From contig CAKOJJ010000008.1 in NCBI GenBank assembly GCA_934089275.1, positions 1 through 47,589 of the forward strand: DNA of 47,589 bases, in the 5' to 3' direction. A model generated the notes under the pieces. It had not been told where the DNA came from. It saw only the letters and a list, made by a program, of their open reading frames with translations, and did no database searches. Below, piece after piece: positions 7,954 to 17,005 of this stretch. Position 1 is the stretch's first letter. Each line of letters opens with the position of its first letter. Origin of the DNA: an uncultured Bacilli bacterium. Its GTDB lineage: Bacteria; Bacillota_I; Bacilli_A; RF39; UBA660. The position numbers and the translations under genes were made by a program.

Positions 7954-8703
7954 CTACATATTTTTAGTATATCGACAATTTGGATAATTGCTACAAGCTA
8001 AAAATGCACCATATTTTCCTGATTTTTGAATTAGCCTTCCACCACATTTTGGACATAACCTAGAATAATCTTCTTTATGAGTATTTCTTAAATTATTAAT
8101 ATGTTCCTTTTTTATCTGCTTATTTTTAATATTGGAATTTAATAAAATATTTATAATTTCGTCTACGTTTTCAACTATATCATTTTTATAGGAAATAATT
8201 TTATCCTTTACCTTTCCATATCTAACAACTTCTCCATCGTCCTTTATTCTAAGTCTTGCAGCACTAGGAATGGACACAATATTGATAAATTTACTCTTAT
8301 CTAAATTTAAAAGTTCACTTAATGATAATATGTGTCCATAATTTTGTCTTATAGGATTTGTATAATAATATTTTTTCTTTCCGACATGTCTAACCCATTT
8401 AGAATCATATTTATCACCAGTAATAAAACCATTATATTGTTTTGTTTCAATAACGAAAACCCCATATTTAGATACCACAATATGATCTATTTGATGAGTA
8501 GAATTATTTACTCTAATCATTATATCATTCAAAACTTTATATTCCTTTGGTAATTTTTTTAAATCTTTTTTAGTCCACAATTCACCAAAAAAGCCTATTA
8601 TTTTAGATTCAAAAAAAATACAAATAATTCCTAGTAAAAATACAAAAATTATAATAGGATTTAAAAAATAATATTTTATAAAAACGGAATATAATTCTTC
8701 CAT
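7954..8703 (-). CDS. NERD-domain protein with topoisomerase-type zinc finger
   Basis: An N-terminal membrane segment (about 13-32) is followed by a NERD (nuclease-related) domain with the endonuclease-like residues E41, D73 and E86-x-K88 (in VFVIETKQYNG). At the C-terminus is a zinc finger of the topoisomerase I tail type (C217, C220, C237, C243; CPKCGG and ACSNYPNC). The family is common in Firmicutes. Its biological role is unproven; DNA processing or defence has been suggested. The 249-residue length is normal. It is downstream of the XRE regulator on the same strand but separated from it by a terminator. Confidence 0.88.
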   Translation of the reverse strand: MEELYSVFIKYYFLNPIIIFVFLLGIICIFFESKIIGFFGELWTKKDLKKLPKEYKVLNDIMIRVNNSTHQIDHIVVSKYGVFVIETKQYNGFITGDKYDSKWVRHVGKKKYYYTNPIRQNYGHILSLSELLNLDKSKFINIVSIPSAARLRIKDDGEVVRYGKVKDKIISYKNDIVENVDEIINILLNSNIKNKQIKKEHINNLRNTHKEDYSRLCPKCGGRLIQKSGKYGAFLACSNYPNCRYTKNM

Positions 8704-8753
8704 ACAACTTCACCAATATTAGTATAACAAAAAAACTACAAATTTTCTTTCAT

Positions 8754-8790
8754 AAAAAAAGTTTTTAAAATTGCTTAAAAAAACTTTTTT
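8754..8790 (-). terminator. Terminator of the XRE regulator gene
   Basis: An A/T-rich stem AAAAAGTTTTT/AAAAACTTTTT with a loop of about 11 bases, ending in T on the minus strand. Confidence 0.65.
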
Positions 8791-9499
8791 ATATTTTATT
8801 TGAAGATAATTTATTTGAAGATAAATGCAAAGTATATTCCTTATTATTTTCTGTTATAACAGAAACATACATATCAGGAATGCTTTCGTCAATTTTAAAC
8901 TGTTTTAAATTAAATAATTCTGAGTTTTTTCGTGTATCTCTCCATATGAAATTCATCGCATTTTCACCACCTTCAACTATGAGTTTCTCTTTACCATCAT
9001 ATACATAATAATATTTCACTTTTTTTAACTCTTCAGGTATTTCAAAATGAATTTTACACGGAGAAAAATAAATATAATCCAAACTTGTAACTAACAATCC
9101 TTGATTGCATGAAATATCACTTGATTTATACTCCATTTCATAAATGCTATTTCTATTATAGAATTTAATAGTAAAAAGCATACTAAACAACAGTAAAAAT
9201 CCACATACAAAAACGGCTGTAACTTTAAGCACTTTTTTATAAAACTTTCCAGAATTCATACTCTTAATTGCTAAATCAAATAAATCATCTTTACTTGTCA
9301 AACCAAATAAGCTATCTAATGTAATTTTATAATAATCACAAATATTTAATAAAGTTGAGTAATCGGGAATGCTTTTGCCAGTCTCCCAGCGAGATATTGC
9401 TTGCCTACTAACAAATAACTTTCTACTTAACTCTTCTTGACTTAAATTATTTTCTAACCTCAATTTTTTTAGATTATTAGCCAATTTATCAACATTCAT
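8789..9499 (-). CDS. XRE-family regulator with membrane anchor
   Basis: The N-terminal Cro/CI-type helix-turn-helix covers about residues 3-58 (KLRLENNLSQEELSRKLFVSRQAISRWETGKSIPDYSTL). A membrane segment follows at about 93-112 (AVFVCGFLLLFSMLFTIKF), then a C-terminal outside domain of about 120 residues of unknown type. This is a membrane-tethered regulator; the outer domain may sense a signal (inference). The frame opens at GTG 9511, but GAGGTGAT lies 7 bases before ATG 9499, giving 236 residues. Direct repeats of TTGACAT lie upstream. Confidence 0.85.
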   Translation of the reverse strand: MNVDKLANNLKKLRLENNLSQEELSRKLFVSRQAISRWETGKSIPDYSTLLNICDYYKITLDSLFGLTSKDDLFDLAIKSMNSGKFYKKVLKVTAVFVCGFLLLFSMLFTIKFYNRNSIYEMEYKSSDISCNQGLLVTSLDYIYFSPCKIHFEIPEELKKVKYYYVYDGKEKLIVEGGENAMNFIWRDTRKNSELFNLKQFKIDESIPDMYVSVITENNKEYTLHLSSNKLSSNKI

Positions 9500-9559
9500 C
9501 AGTTTTATCACCTCAATTACATATTATCATATTTATTAAAAATTAGAAGCAATTTGTAA

Positions 9560-9603
9560 TTGACATCAATGTTGACATAATAACTTTTTTATTTTTTCGA
9601 CAT
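9560..9603. promoter_or_regulatory. TTGACAT direct repeats upstream of the XRE gene
   Basis: TTGACAT occurs at 9560-9566 and 9572-9578 (12-bp period), and TTCGACAT at 9596-9603, whose complement contains TGTCGAA. They lie upstream of a possible XRE promoter, so they may be operators for the XRE protein or for Spo0A (TGTCGAA is the 0A-box core). Confidence 0.4.
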
Positions 9604-10148
9604 TAATTTATGGCATTTATTATATCATTTGCAACAGTTTCAATTTTATCAGTATAGTTTAAAATATCAGGATAATTTAAACAGTTATCAAAAAATGCTT
9701 TATAAACCAGTTTTCCTTCTGCACTTTCAATAAATGACCCAAGTGATGTCAAAGCACCATCTGTTGAATATTCGTTTCTCGATTTTGAACCTACAACTAA
9801 GACAATCATTTTTTTATCTTTTAATTTTTTCTCACTATAAAGAGGATTTAATCTATCAATAAATATTTTTTGGTCACCTGATAAAGTGTTCCACCTCGTT
9901 GGTGTAATAAAAATTAAAACTTCAGCATTATTAACTTTATCAATATTAGCTTTCATATCATCATTAAAATCGCATACACCATTTTTATCGCAATCCATAC
10001 ATCCAGTACATAAATATATTTTTTGATTTCCTGGAACTATAATATCACTTGATATTCTATTTTTGTCAAAAATGTTTTTTAAACTATTAGCTAAATGAAA
10101 AGAATTACCCTCTCTTCTTGAACCAACTATTATTAATATTCTAGACAT
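9603..10148 (-). CDS. NADPH-dependent FMN reductase-like flavoprotein
   Basis: Flavodoxin-fold oxidoreductase. The N-terminus MSRILIIVGSRREGNSFHLA binds the FMN phosphate, and CTGCMDCDKNGVCDFNDDM (about 46-64) is the Cys-rich segment of the iron-sulfur-flavoprotein/NAD(P)H-reductase group. ITPTRWNTLSGDQKIFIDR is the second flavin loop. The length of 181 residues is normal. The frame opens at GTG 10157; TAGGTGAT just before ATG 10148 decides the start. The electron acceptor is unknown. Confidence 0.86.
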   Translation of the reverse strand: MSRILIIVGSRREGNSFHLANSLKNIFDKNRISSDIIVPGNQKIYLCTGCMDCDKNGVCDFNDDMKANIDKVNNAEVLIFITPTRWNTLSGDQKIFIDRLNPLYSEKKLKDKKMIVLVVGSKSRNEYSTDGALTSLGSFIESAEGKLVYKAFFDNCLNYPDILNYTDKIETVANDIINAIN

Positions 10149-10231
10149 ATTTATCACCTAGAATTATTGTGTGATTAGAACTCCTTTTTATACATTTATT
10201 TTGCTAGTAAACCAAATGCTTATCAAACATG

Positions 10232-10260
10232 AAAAAAAGAAACGTTTTGTTTCTTTTTTT
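10232..10260 (-). terminator. Terminator of the polysaccharide cluster
   Basis: A 12-bp stem AAAAAAAGAAAC/GTTTCTTTTTTT (10232-10243 and 10249-10260) directly downstream of the flippase gene, T-rich on the minus strand. Confidence 0.85.
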
Positions 10261-10284
10261 ATACACTTAGTAAGTTATTATAAT

Positions 10285-11817
10285 TTATTTTTCTTTTTTA
10301 GATCTTTTCAATATATTTATAAAATATTTAAAGTTTTCATCTTTTGAAAATAAAAGTAACATGATGATATTTGGAACTATTAAAGCAATTAATACATTAC
10401 TTGCAAATTGAAGATAAACATTTTCAAAGCTTATTAATAGAGCTAATGAATAAGTAAATCCAGCTATAAGAGCAAATATTATAAAATAATACAACGTTTC
10501 TCTTATATAGTCATAATATCCTCTTCCAAACAAATTTTTATAAACATATTTTGGATAACTATAACACCATAAAACTAATCCACTAGCAACTGTTCCCATA
10601 AATACACCCATAAGTCCAAATTTTTTAACAAATATAATTGATAAAACAATGTTTAATATAGATTCAATTATTGGAACAAAACGATCTTCATAGAATATTC
10701 CAGCTGCCTCTTTAAAAGCCGCATAGGAAGAACGAGATGAAACAATAAAGAAATTAATAACTAATACTAATAGTACTTTTGTAGGTAAAACAAACTTATA
10801 ACCTATCCAAATAGTTATAAAACTATCCATGATTACAAATATACAGATTGCTGAAAAACATGATATCCAAAAGTTAACAAAACGAATTTTATTAAAAATA
10901 TCAAATTGCTTTTCCTTTGATTCAGTTACAAGCAAATTACCAACACTTGCTCTTGTAGCTTGAATAATATGATTTATTACCGTTTGAACAGCATTAATGA
11001 TCATATAATAATTAGAATATAATCCAACTGTTACTAATCCTAAATACTTAGATATTATAATATTATCGGTTCCTGATACAATAAATCCACCAATTTTATG
11101 AAAGAACAAAGCTCTTATTTTTTGAAATATATCTTTTTCAGTTTTATCATCAAGTTTTGTAACATTATTATCTTTAAGATAACTATATTTCCTATTTACA
11201 TAAGAAGATATAACAACATTTTCAACTAAACGCATCATTACTTTTATTATTAAATATAGGTAATAATCATGAGTAAAGTAAAGGAATGTAAGTTGTAAAG
11301 TATTAACAATAATGGTATATCCCATATGAATTAAATTAGTAATATACTCTTTTTGGTCAGCATATAACATACTTCTCTTATAGGATAAAATATAGGAGCA
11401 AACCGTTTCAAGTAAGAAAAGAATATAAACTAAATATACATTAATATCCACTGTTACACTTTGTATATCAACAATATATTTAATAAAAGGTATTATTAAA
11501 AGACCTATAATTGAGATTATTAATGTAATAATTCGATAACTTTTTTTATAAAACTGCATCAAAGATTTAATTTTTTCATGATCATCTTCCGCAATTGGTT
11601 TATACATATTATAAATTATCGCTGAACCTAAACCAAGTTCAACTATACCAAGCATAGAAATCACATTTGAAAAAAGACCATTTAATCCTAAATACTCAGA
11701 TCCTAAAATTTTAATGAATATAGCTTGAGCAACAAGTCCAACTATAATTGTTAAAATATTTGAACTAACAGCTGTAATCATATTTTTAAAAGAACTTTTT
11801 TTACGTTCACTTTTCAT
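10285..11817 (-). CDS. Wzx-type polysaccharide flippase
   Basis: MOP-superfamily transporter that would flip lipid-linked repeat units to the outer face of the membrane. The 510-residue protein has about 14 hydrophobic segments, the N-terminal SSNILTIIVGLVAQAIFIKILGSEYLGLNGLFSN and the GLVTVGLYSNYYMIINAV loop typical of the family. GTGAG precedes the ATG. It is the last gene of the minus-strand cluster, 7 bases after a glycosyltransferase. A Wzx plus a Wzy in the same cluster indicates a Wzx/Wzy-dependent capsule or wall polysaccharide. Confidence 0.9.
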   Translation of the reverse strand: MKSERKKSSFKNMITAVSSNILTIIVGLVAQAIFIKILGSEYLGLNGLFSNVISMLGIVELGLGSAIIYNMYKPIAEDDHEKIKSLMQFYKKSYRIITLIISIIGLLIIPFIKYIVDIQSVTVDINVYLVYILFLLETVCSYILSYKRSMLYADQKEYITNLIHMGYTIIVNTLQLTFLYFTHDYYLYLIIKVMMRLVENVVISSYVNRKYSYLKDNNVTKLDDKTEKDIFQKIRALFFHKIGGFIVSGTDNIIISKYLGLVTVGLYSNYYMIINAVQTVINHIIQATRASVGNLLVTESKEKQFDIFNKIRFVNFWISCFSAICIFVIMDSFITIWIGYKFVLPTKVLLVLVINFFIVSSRSSYAAFKEAAGIFYEDRFVPIIESILNIVLSIIFVKKFGLMGVFMGTVASGLVLWCYSYPKYVYKNLFGRGYYDYIRETLYYFIIFALIAGFTYSLALLISFENVYLQFASNVLIALIVPNIIMLLLFSKDENFKYFINILKRSKKEK

Positions 11818-11824
11818 AACTCAC

Positions 11825-12817
11825 CTACTTTTTAAAAGAATAATACGTTTTTGCTACTAAGTAATAAATAAGATAATGTCTCTTAATTAATAACTTCATT
11901 AACATATAATTTGATTTTGATTCATAATCAATTTTATCAACAATGATAATACTATCTTTTTCAAACATCCTATTAAATAAATTGACAGCATTTTCTTTAA
12001 ACTCTTTATATTTTACAGATTTTATGAATTTTAATAAAGCAAAATTATATTTTGTAAATAATTTATTATTAATTAAAACATCATCTTGAATATGCTGCCT
12101 TATAATATTATATACATATTTATTATCAGCAATATATTTATTCACTACTTCCATTGAATTTTTATGTGTTGCACTTGAACTATTTTGTAAATAATAATAG
12201 CCAGGGAAATCTAAATAACCAAAATTTTGAACTGTTTGAAGCAAATTATAAGAAAACAAAAGATCCTCTCCAAACTTCAATTCTTTATTAAACGTCATTT
12301 TATTTTCCTTTACAATTTTTGAACTTACTATAATTTTACAAACTGAATTAAAGTATGAAGTTTTAATTATACTCTCAGTAATATCATTAAAATTTAATAT
12401 AACATTTTCGCTTTTGTAAGAATAAGTTCTTAAAAAATCATAATTTTCATCAACAAAAGTCATACTAGAAATAACCATATCTAGTTTATTCTCTCTTAAA
12501 TAAGTGTACATCTCTTCTATATATGCATTATGTAAATAATCATCACTATCAACAAACATTAAATATTTGCCAGTTGAATTTTTAATTCCAACATTTCTAG
12601 TTAAAGACACTCCTTCATTTTCTTTATTAATAACTTTAATTCTTTTGTCTTTGTTTTTGAAAGAATAACAAATATCTAAAGATGAATCTTTTGAACCATC
12701 ATTAATTAATAGTATTTCTAAATTTTCATAGGTTTGATTGAGAATAGACGTAACACATCTATTCAAATACTTTTCAGAATTATAAATAGGTACAATAACA
12801 CTAATTAGATCATTCAT
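11825..12817 (-). CDS. Family-2 glycosyltransferase
   Basis: GT-A enzyme adding one sugar to the lipid-linked repeat unit at the inner membrane face. The N-terminal domain has ISVIVPIYNSEKYLNRCVTSIL, LLINDGSKDSS and the metal-binding FVDSDDYLHNAYIEEM. The C-terminal part (about 200-330) is divergent. The frame opens at GTG 12826; AAGGAAGTG before ATG 12817 gives the likely start, which overlaps the end of wzy by 8 bases. The transferred sugar cannot be read from the sequence. Confidence 0.88.
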   Translation of the reverse strand: MNDLISVIVPIYNSEKYLNRCVTSILNQTYENLEILLINDGSKDSSLDICYSFKNKDKRIKVINKENEGVSLTRNVGIKNSTGKYLMFVDSDDYLHNAYIEEMYTYLRENKLDMVISSMTFVDENYDFLRTYSYKSENVILNFNDITESIIKTSYFNSVCKIIVSSKIVKENKMTFNKELKFGEDLLFSYNLLQTVQNFGYLDFPGYYYLQNSSSATHKNSMEVVNKYIADNKYVYNIIRQHIQDDVLINNKLFTKYNFALLKFIKSVKYKEFKENAVNLFNRMFEKDSIIIVDKIDYESKSNYMLMKLLIKRHYLIYYLVAKTYYSFKK

Positions 12818-13967
12818 TATTAACACTTCCTTTTAAATATTTAATATTGTTACAAATAACTAGTATAAAGAAATAGTAACTTATATTATAAGCTTCAGTT
12901 AACATTATTATAAAATAAGAAAGTAAAACAACAGTTAAAAATTTTGAAGTTTTATCATTTCTATTATTATAAAGAGTCTTACTAGTTTCAAATAATATTA
13001 ATATATATGTCACAAATCCCAAAATACCAGTTTTATATAAAATATCTAAAATTGTATTATGAGTGGTAAAAATATACTTATTATATTGATATGTAACATT
13101 TCCATATCCAATTAAAGGATGTATTTTTATACTTTTTAAAACACTATCCCAAATATAAGTTCTACCAGTAAATGTCAAATCCTTTTTTAGAATATCAACA
13201 ATTAAAAACTTAAATAAATTTTGAACCTTTAATATCATAATAGAAACAAAACTTAATAAATATATAAATAAACTAGAATATCCATTAATTATATTTACTT
13301 TGTCAACAAACTTTTTAAATATCAAATACAACAAAATTATTAAAAAGCCAACAATTCCAGTACTACTATTTACAGATAAAATCGAAATAAAGCAAATAGC
13401 AAAGATAATATAACTTTTTATATTTAACTTTCCTCTATTTTTAAATGATAATATAAAATTTACTATTACACATGGTAATAAATATAATATATGTGAATTC
13501 TTATACCCAAGTATCCAATTTTGTTTATAACCAGTTGAATTTATATACATTCCATTAGGATATAAAATAATTGTTATAAAATTAATAATCATCAAAAAAT
13601 TTAATATAGTTGCTAATGCAGTTAAATACTCTTTTGTATGATTTCTAATACCATAATCAGTTATTAAACACAAACTAATAATTGTAATCAAATAGTTCAA
13701 AATTTGAGAAATCGACTGACCATTAAAGATAGATGCAAAAAATAGAATAATTAAATATAACATCATATATATTATTATTTTTGAAAACTTCCTGTTTTGT
13801 ATAAATAATATCAAAATTATAAAAAAGCTTATATAATGAAAAAATTTATACACTGAAAGTAAAGGTGTATATAAATAGTTTAAACTATCAAATTGAAAAT
13901 ATGAAAATAGCATAAAAATATAAAATAAAACTAATTTTATACTTCTTTTATTTATCATTATTTTCAT
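12810..13967 (-). CDS. Wzy-like O-antigen/capsule polymerase
   Basis: Integral membrane protein of 385 residues with ten or more hydrophobic segments. The Wzy_C region has FTGRTYIWDSVLKSIKIHPLIGYGNVTY followed by the His motif TTHNTILDILYKTGILGF. Family members polymerise repeat units outside the membrane. AGGGTGA lies 6 bases before the ATG. It sits between the TagF-like gene (11 bases upstream) and a glycosyltransferase that it overlaps. Confidence 0.86.
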   Translation of the reverse strand: MKIMINKRSIKLVLFYIFMLFSYFQFDSLNYLYTPLLSVYKFFHYISFFIILILFIQNRKFSKIIIYMMLYLIILFFASIFNGQSISQILNYLITIISLCLITDYGIRNHTKEYLTALATILNFLMIINFITIILYPNGMYINSTGYKQNWILGYKNSHILYLLPCVIVNFILSFKNRGKLNIKSYIIFAICFISILSVNSSTGIVGFLIILLYLIFKKFVDKVNIINGYSSLFIYLLSFVSIMILKVQNLFKFLIVDILKKDLTFTGRTYIWDSVLKSIKIHPLIGYGNVTYQYNKYIFTTHNTILDILYKTGILGFVTYILILFETSKTLYNNRNDKTSKFLTVVLLSYFIIMLTEAYNISYYFFILVICNNIKYLKGSVNNE

Positions 13968-13978
13968 ATATATTCACC

Positions 13979-15151
13979 CTATTTCTTTATTATCTCATTA
14001 TATATTCTATCACAATTAGAAGAATCGTTATAAAGGAAAAAATTATTAACTCTCTTTTGATATTTTTCATCCATTAAAAAATCATTATTTATAATTTTTA
14101 TTACATTATTAATTAAGTCATCAACATTCAAAGAAACCTTTCCAAAACCTAAAGTATTAAAATTGAAATAACCTTCACCATATTGAGTTTTTCTAAAATC
14201 TTCATAATCAGGTTGAAAATAACATACAGGTTTATATTGATAAGCTGTATCAAAAAATACACTAGAATAATCTGTAATCAACATATCAGTTTCTTTCAAT
14301 AAATTAGATAAATCATATTTTTTTGAAGACGCTATTATAATATTCTTTTTCTTTATATTAAATAGATCTATTCTTTTTTGAATTTCATAATGAGGATAAA
14401 ATATTAATTTAATATTTTTTTCAGCCAATATTTCATTAAGTTGCTCATTAGTTAATATAGATATTATATTTTTATAGTAATTTGTTTTAACAAATTCTGA
14501 ATCAGTTAAATAAAACAATTCTTTTCTCCAAGTAGGCATAAATAAAACTTTTTTATAATCACTCTTTTTTGTGCTTTTTAAATAATCATATCTTGCAAAT
14601 CCAGTATATTTAACAACACTTTCATCAAATCCAAAATTTTTAAGAATAAAATCATATTCAGGTTTAGCACCACAAACAAACAAATCTAAATCAACACTAT
14701 TTTTGGTTAAATACTCAATATAACTTTGAGTTATTCCATGTTGAAGGAATATTTTCTTACCTTTACAATCAAAAATTTTAAACTTTTTAACAAGTTTTCC
14801 AAAGCTTCTAAATTCAGGAGAAAATCCTAAGATATGAGTGCTTAATAAATACTTTGCATTCATGTAATATTTAATATGCTTAAATGATTGATAAAAAACT
14901 CTTCTTGATGGATCTATCTTATTTATATCAGGAGAATCTTTTTTTATAACATAATAAAACTCTTTCTCTGGATGATTTTCTTGCATATATTTATAAAAAG
15001 CATATCCGTTATCTCTAGCCTCATCGCCTCTTTCGGCTATTAACCATATGTCATTATTTTTTTTATTTGAAGTAAAAACATTAAGCATCTTTGTTAATAA
15101 ATATTTTAATATTATCCATAATTGCTTAATTCTTAATTTGATTTTATTCAT
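13979..15151 (-). CDS. TagF-like CDP-glycerol glycerophosphotransferase
   Basis: Transfers glycerol phosphate (or a related polyol phosphate) from a CDP-activated donor. The 390-residue protein is only the catalytic GT-B part, with IFLQHGITQSYI, ARYDYL, VLFMPTWRKELF, LIFYPHYEI and the donor-site motif MLITDYSSVFFDTAYQYKPVCYFQPDYEDF. The large N-terminal domains of long TagF/TagB polymerases are missing. It may add a single decoration to the polysaccharide rather than build teichoic acid (inference). It lies 4 bases after the preceding glycosyltransferase. Confidence 0.9.
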   Translation of the reverse strand: MNKIKLRIKQLWIILKYLLTKMLNVFTSNKKNNDIWLIAERGDEARDNGYAFYKYMQENHPEKEFYYVIKKDSPDINKIDPSRRVFYQSFKHIKYYMNAKYLLSTHILGFSPEFRSFGKLVKKFKIFDCKGKKIFLQHGITQSYIEYLTKNSVDLDLFVCGAKPEYDFILKNFGFDESVVKYTGFARYDYLKSTKKSDYKKVLFMPTWRKELFYLTDSEFVKTNYYKNIISILTNEQLNEILAEKNIKLIFYPHYEIQKRIDLFNIKKKNIIIASSKKYDLSNLLKETDMLITDYSSVFFDTAYQYKPVCYFQPDYEDFRKTQYGEGYFNFNTLGFGKVSLNVDDLINNVIKIINNDFLMDEKYQKRVNNFFLYNDSSNCDRIYNEIIKK

Positions 15152-15155
15152 TACC

Positions 15156-16094
15156 TCACCTCATTTTGTCTAACCAATTTAATAGTTTAAAACTTATTAG
15201 ACTTATAATGATACCATATTTAGTTTTTTTACTAATATTTTTATCTTTTAAAACTTCTTTTCTATGATTAACAATATATTTCTTACTATTTTCTTTAGTA
15301 CTCATATTATTTGAACGATTATAAATATAAAAGTTAGCATTTAAAATTCTTGCTTGCAATGGTGTTCTTAATTCATCGTATTTTTTTAAGTTATCGTTCA
15401 TATTTTCTATTATTGTTAATAAATCTTTTATCGTTTTATCCTTAACAGTATGAAGTATACTACCTTCTCTTTGATAATATAAATAGTAAGCAAAGTTTGT
15501 TGAAACTATTTTATTTGCTTGTAAAAATAATTTATACATTGTGTCCAAATCTTCAAATGCAAATCCTACGGGAAAAAGAATATTTTTAAATAATTCTTTT
15601 TTAAAGAGTTTACTTGGGGCCGAATTATCAATATTTCTTTGATAAAGAATTTCTTTAATCGCATCAAAGGAATTATAAACAGTTATTTTTTCGTTTTTAT
15701 TTATTATTTTATCATCTAAAGAATTTGTTTTTTTCATGTTAGAACAAGCAATATCCGAATCATATTTTGTAATTAAAATATACAGTGATTCAATATAGTT
15801 TTTATCGATATAGTCATCACTATCAACAAAAGTTATATAGCTACCTTGAGCATTTTTGATACCTATATTTCTAGCTTCTGAAAGTCCTCCATTTGCTTTA
15901 TGAATTACGTTAATACGATTATCAATTTTTGCATAAGAATCACAAATAGAACCACTATCATCAGTTGAGCCATCGTCAACTAAAATAATTTCTATATTTT
16001 TATATGTTTGATTTAAAATTGATTTTATACAGTTTACTAGATAATTTTGAACATTATAGACAGGCACTATCACACTTATTAAATCACATTTCAT
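15156..16094 (-). CDS. Family-2 glycosyltransferase
   Basis: GT-A enzyme with ISVIVPVYNVQNYLVNCIKSILNQTY, ILVDDGSTDDSG, the NGGLSEARNIGI loop and the DxD-type FVDSDDYID. It resembles EpsJ/CpsI-like capsule transferases, about 312 residues. ATG 16094 overlaps the TGA of the upstream gene by one base (TGATG), which suggests translational coupling; GTG 16097 is the alternative. Acceptor and donor sugars are unknown. Confidence 0.89.
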   Translation of the reverse strand: MKCDLISVIVPVYNVQNYLVNCIKSILNQTYKNIEIILVDDGSTDDSGSICDSYAKIDNRINVIHKANGGLSEARNIGIKNAQGSYITFVDSDDYIDKNYIESLYILITKYDSDIACSNMKKTNSLDDKIINKNEKITVYNSFDAIKEILYQRNIDNSAPSKLFKKELFKNILFPVGFAFEDLDTMYKLFLQANKIVSTNFAYYLYYQREGSILHTVKDKTIKDLLTIIENMNDNLKKYDELRTPLQARILNANFYIYNRSNNMSTKENSKKYIVNHRKEVLKDKNISKKTKYGIIISLISFKLLNWLDKMR

Positions 16095-16933
16095 CACTTT
16101 TTACCTGCTTTCATTCCTAAAAGTCTTGCTGCCATATCAAATGGATATCTAAAAATTAAGTGCCATTTAAAATCTGTTATAATACGTTTTAATACATATT
16201 TTGCAAGTTTTGCACCACTTCCAGTTGTTCCAAATTTATCTAAATAGGAATTTTCTTTAAAAAACTTACCAGTTAATTTATACCTATCATAAATTTCTTT
16301 TAACTTAAATTTATGAGAATGATTAACTACGGAATCAGCACAATACTTTATCTTATACCCATTCATAATTATTTTATATGCAATATACATATCTTCACTA
16401 ATTGGTAAATTTTTATTATCATAACCATTTAACTTAACAAATACACTTCTTTTTATAGCTGATGCAGCATCAGAAAAGAAAAATGTTTTTAATCCTAATT
16501 TATCTATATCTTCTTTAGACACTATACGTGATTTATCAGGATAATTATACTCCCTTGTATATTTTTCAATATTATTATATTTAGATATTTGTCTTGAATA
16601 CGTTGCTACAACTTCTTCATTTATATCTTTTGTTAAATTATAAAGCCATAATTCATCAGTGATAACCACATCTTGAGTTACAAACACAACGATATCAGCA
16701 TCACTTTCCATTGCTTCTTTTTCTCTAACTAAACTATGGGAAAATTCACTTTTTTTAATCAAAGTATAAGGAATATTTGCTTTATCCATAATTTCTTTAG
16801 TATTATCATGAGATTCAGTTAAAACATATCTTATTTTATTTAATGAAACATTCTTTTGCATTAAAAATGATTTATTTAAATCTATAATATATTCACTTGC
16901 ATTATAAAGTGGACAAATAATATCTATTTTCAT
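16094..16933 (-). CDS. Family-2 glycosyltransferase, rhamnosyltransferase-like
   Basis: The protein begins MKIDIICPLYNASEYIIDLNKSF, with VVFVTQDVVITDELWLYNL in place of the usual DxD segment, then FFFSDAASAIKRSVFVKLNGYD and ISEDMYIAYKIIMNGYKIKY. This pattern is common in rhamnosyltransferase-like GT2 enzymes of polysaccharide clusters. 279 residues. AGAGGTGAG precedes the ATG. It is the first gene after the intracluster terminator at 16951-16985, so expression of this and the following genes depends on read-through or an unseen promoter. Confidence 0.85.
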   Translation of the reverse strand: MKIDIICPLYNASEYIIDLNKSFLMQKNVSLNKIRYVLTESHDNTKEIMDKANIPYTLIKKSEFSHSLVREKEAMESDADIVVFVTQDVVITDELWLYNLTKDINEEVVATYSRQISKYNNIEKYTREYNYPDKSRIVSKEDIDKLGLKTFFFSDAASAIKRSVFVKLNGYDNKNLPISEDMYIAYKIIMNGYKIKYCADSVVNHSHKFKLKEIYDRYKLTGKFFKENSYLDKFGTTGSGAKLAKYVLKRIITDFKWHLIFRYPFDMAARLLGMKAGKK

Positions 16934-16945
16934 GAACTCACCTCT

Positions 16946-16985
16946 AAAAAAAAACTATATACAAAACACCATTGTATATAGTTTT
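16946..16985 (-). terminator. Strong intrinsic terminator inside the polysaccharide cluster
   Basis: A perfect 14-bp stem AAAACTATATACAA/TTGTATATAGTTTT (16951-16964 and 16972-16985) with a 7-base loop. On the minus strand it runs into nine T. It separates the sugar transferase gene from the remaining six genes on the same strand, leaving only about a dozen bases before the next ATG. Confidence 0.85.
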
Positions 16986-17005
16986 ACTTGGCATTTTATA
17001 TTTTC

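Noticed and set aside
16094..16097. Mycoplasma-type code with TGA read as Trp
   Set aside because: TGA ends genes at coupled junctions here, and Trp is encoded by TGG throughout.
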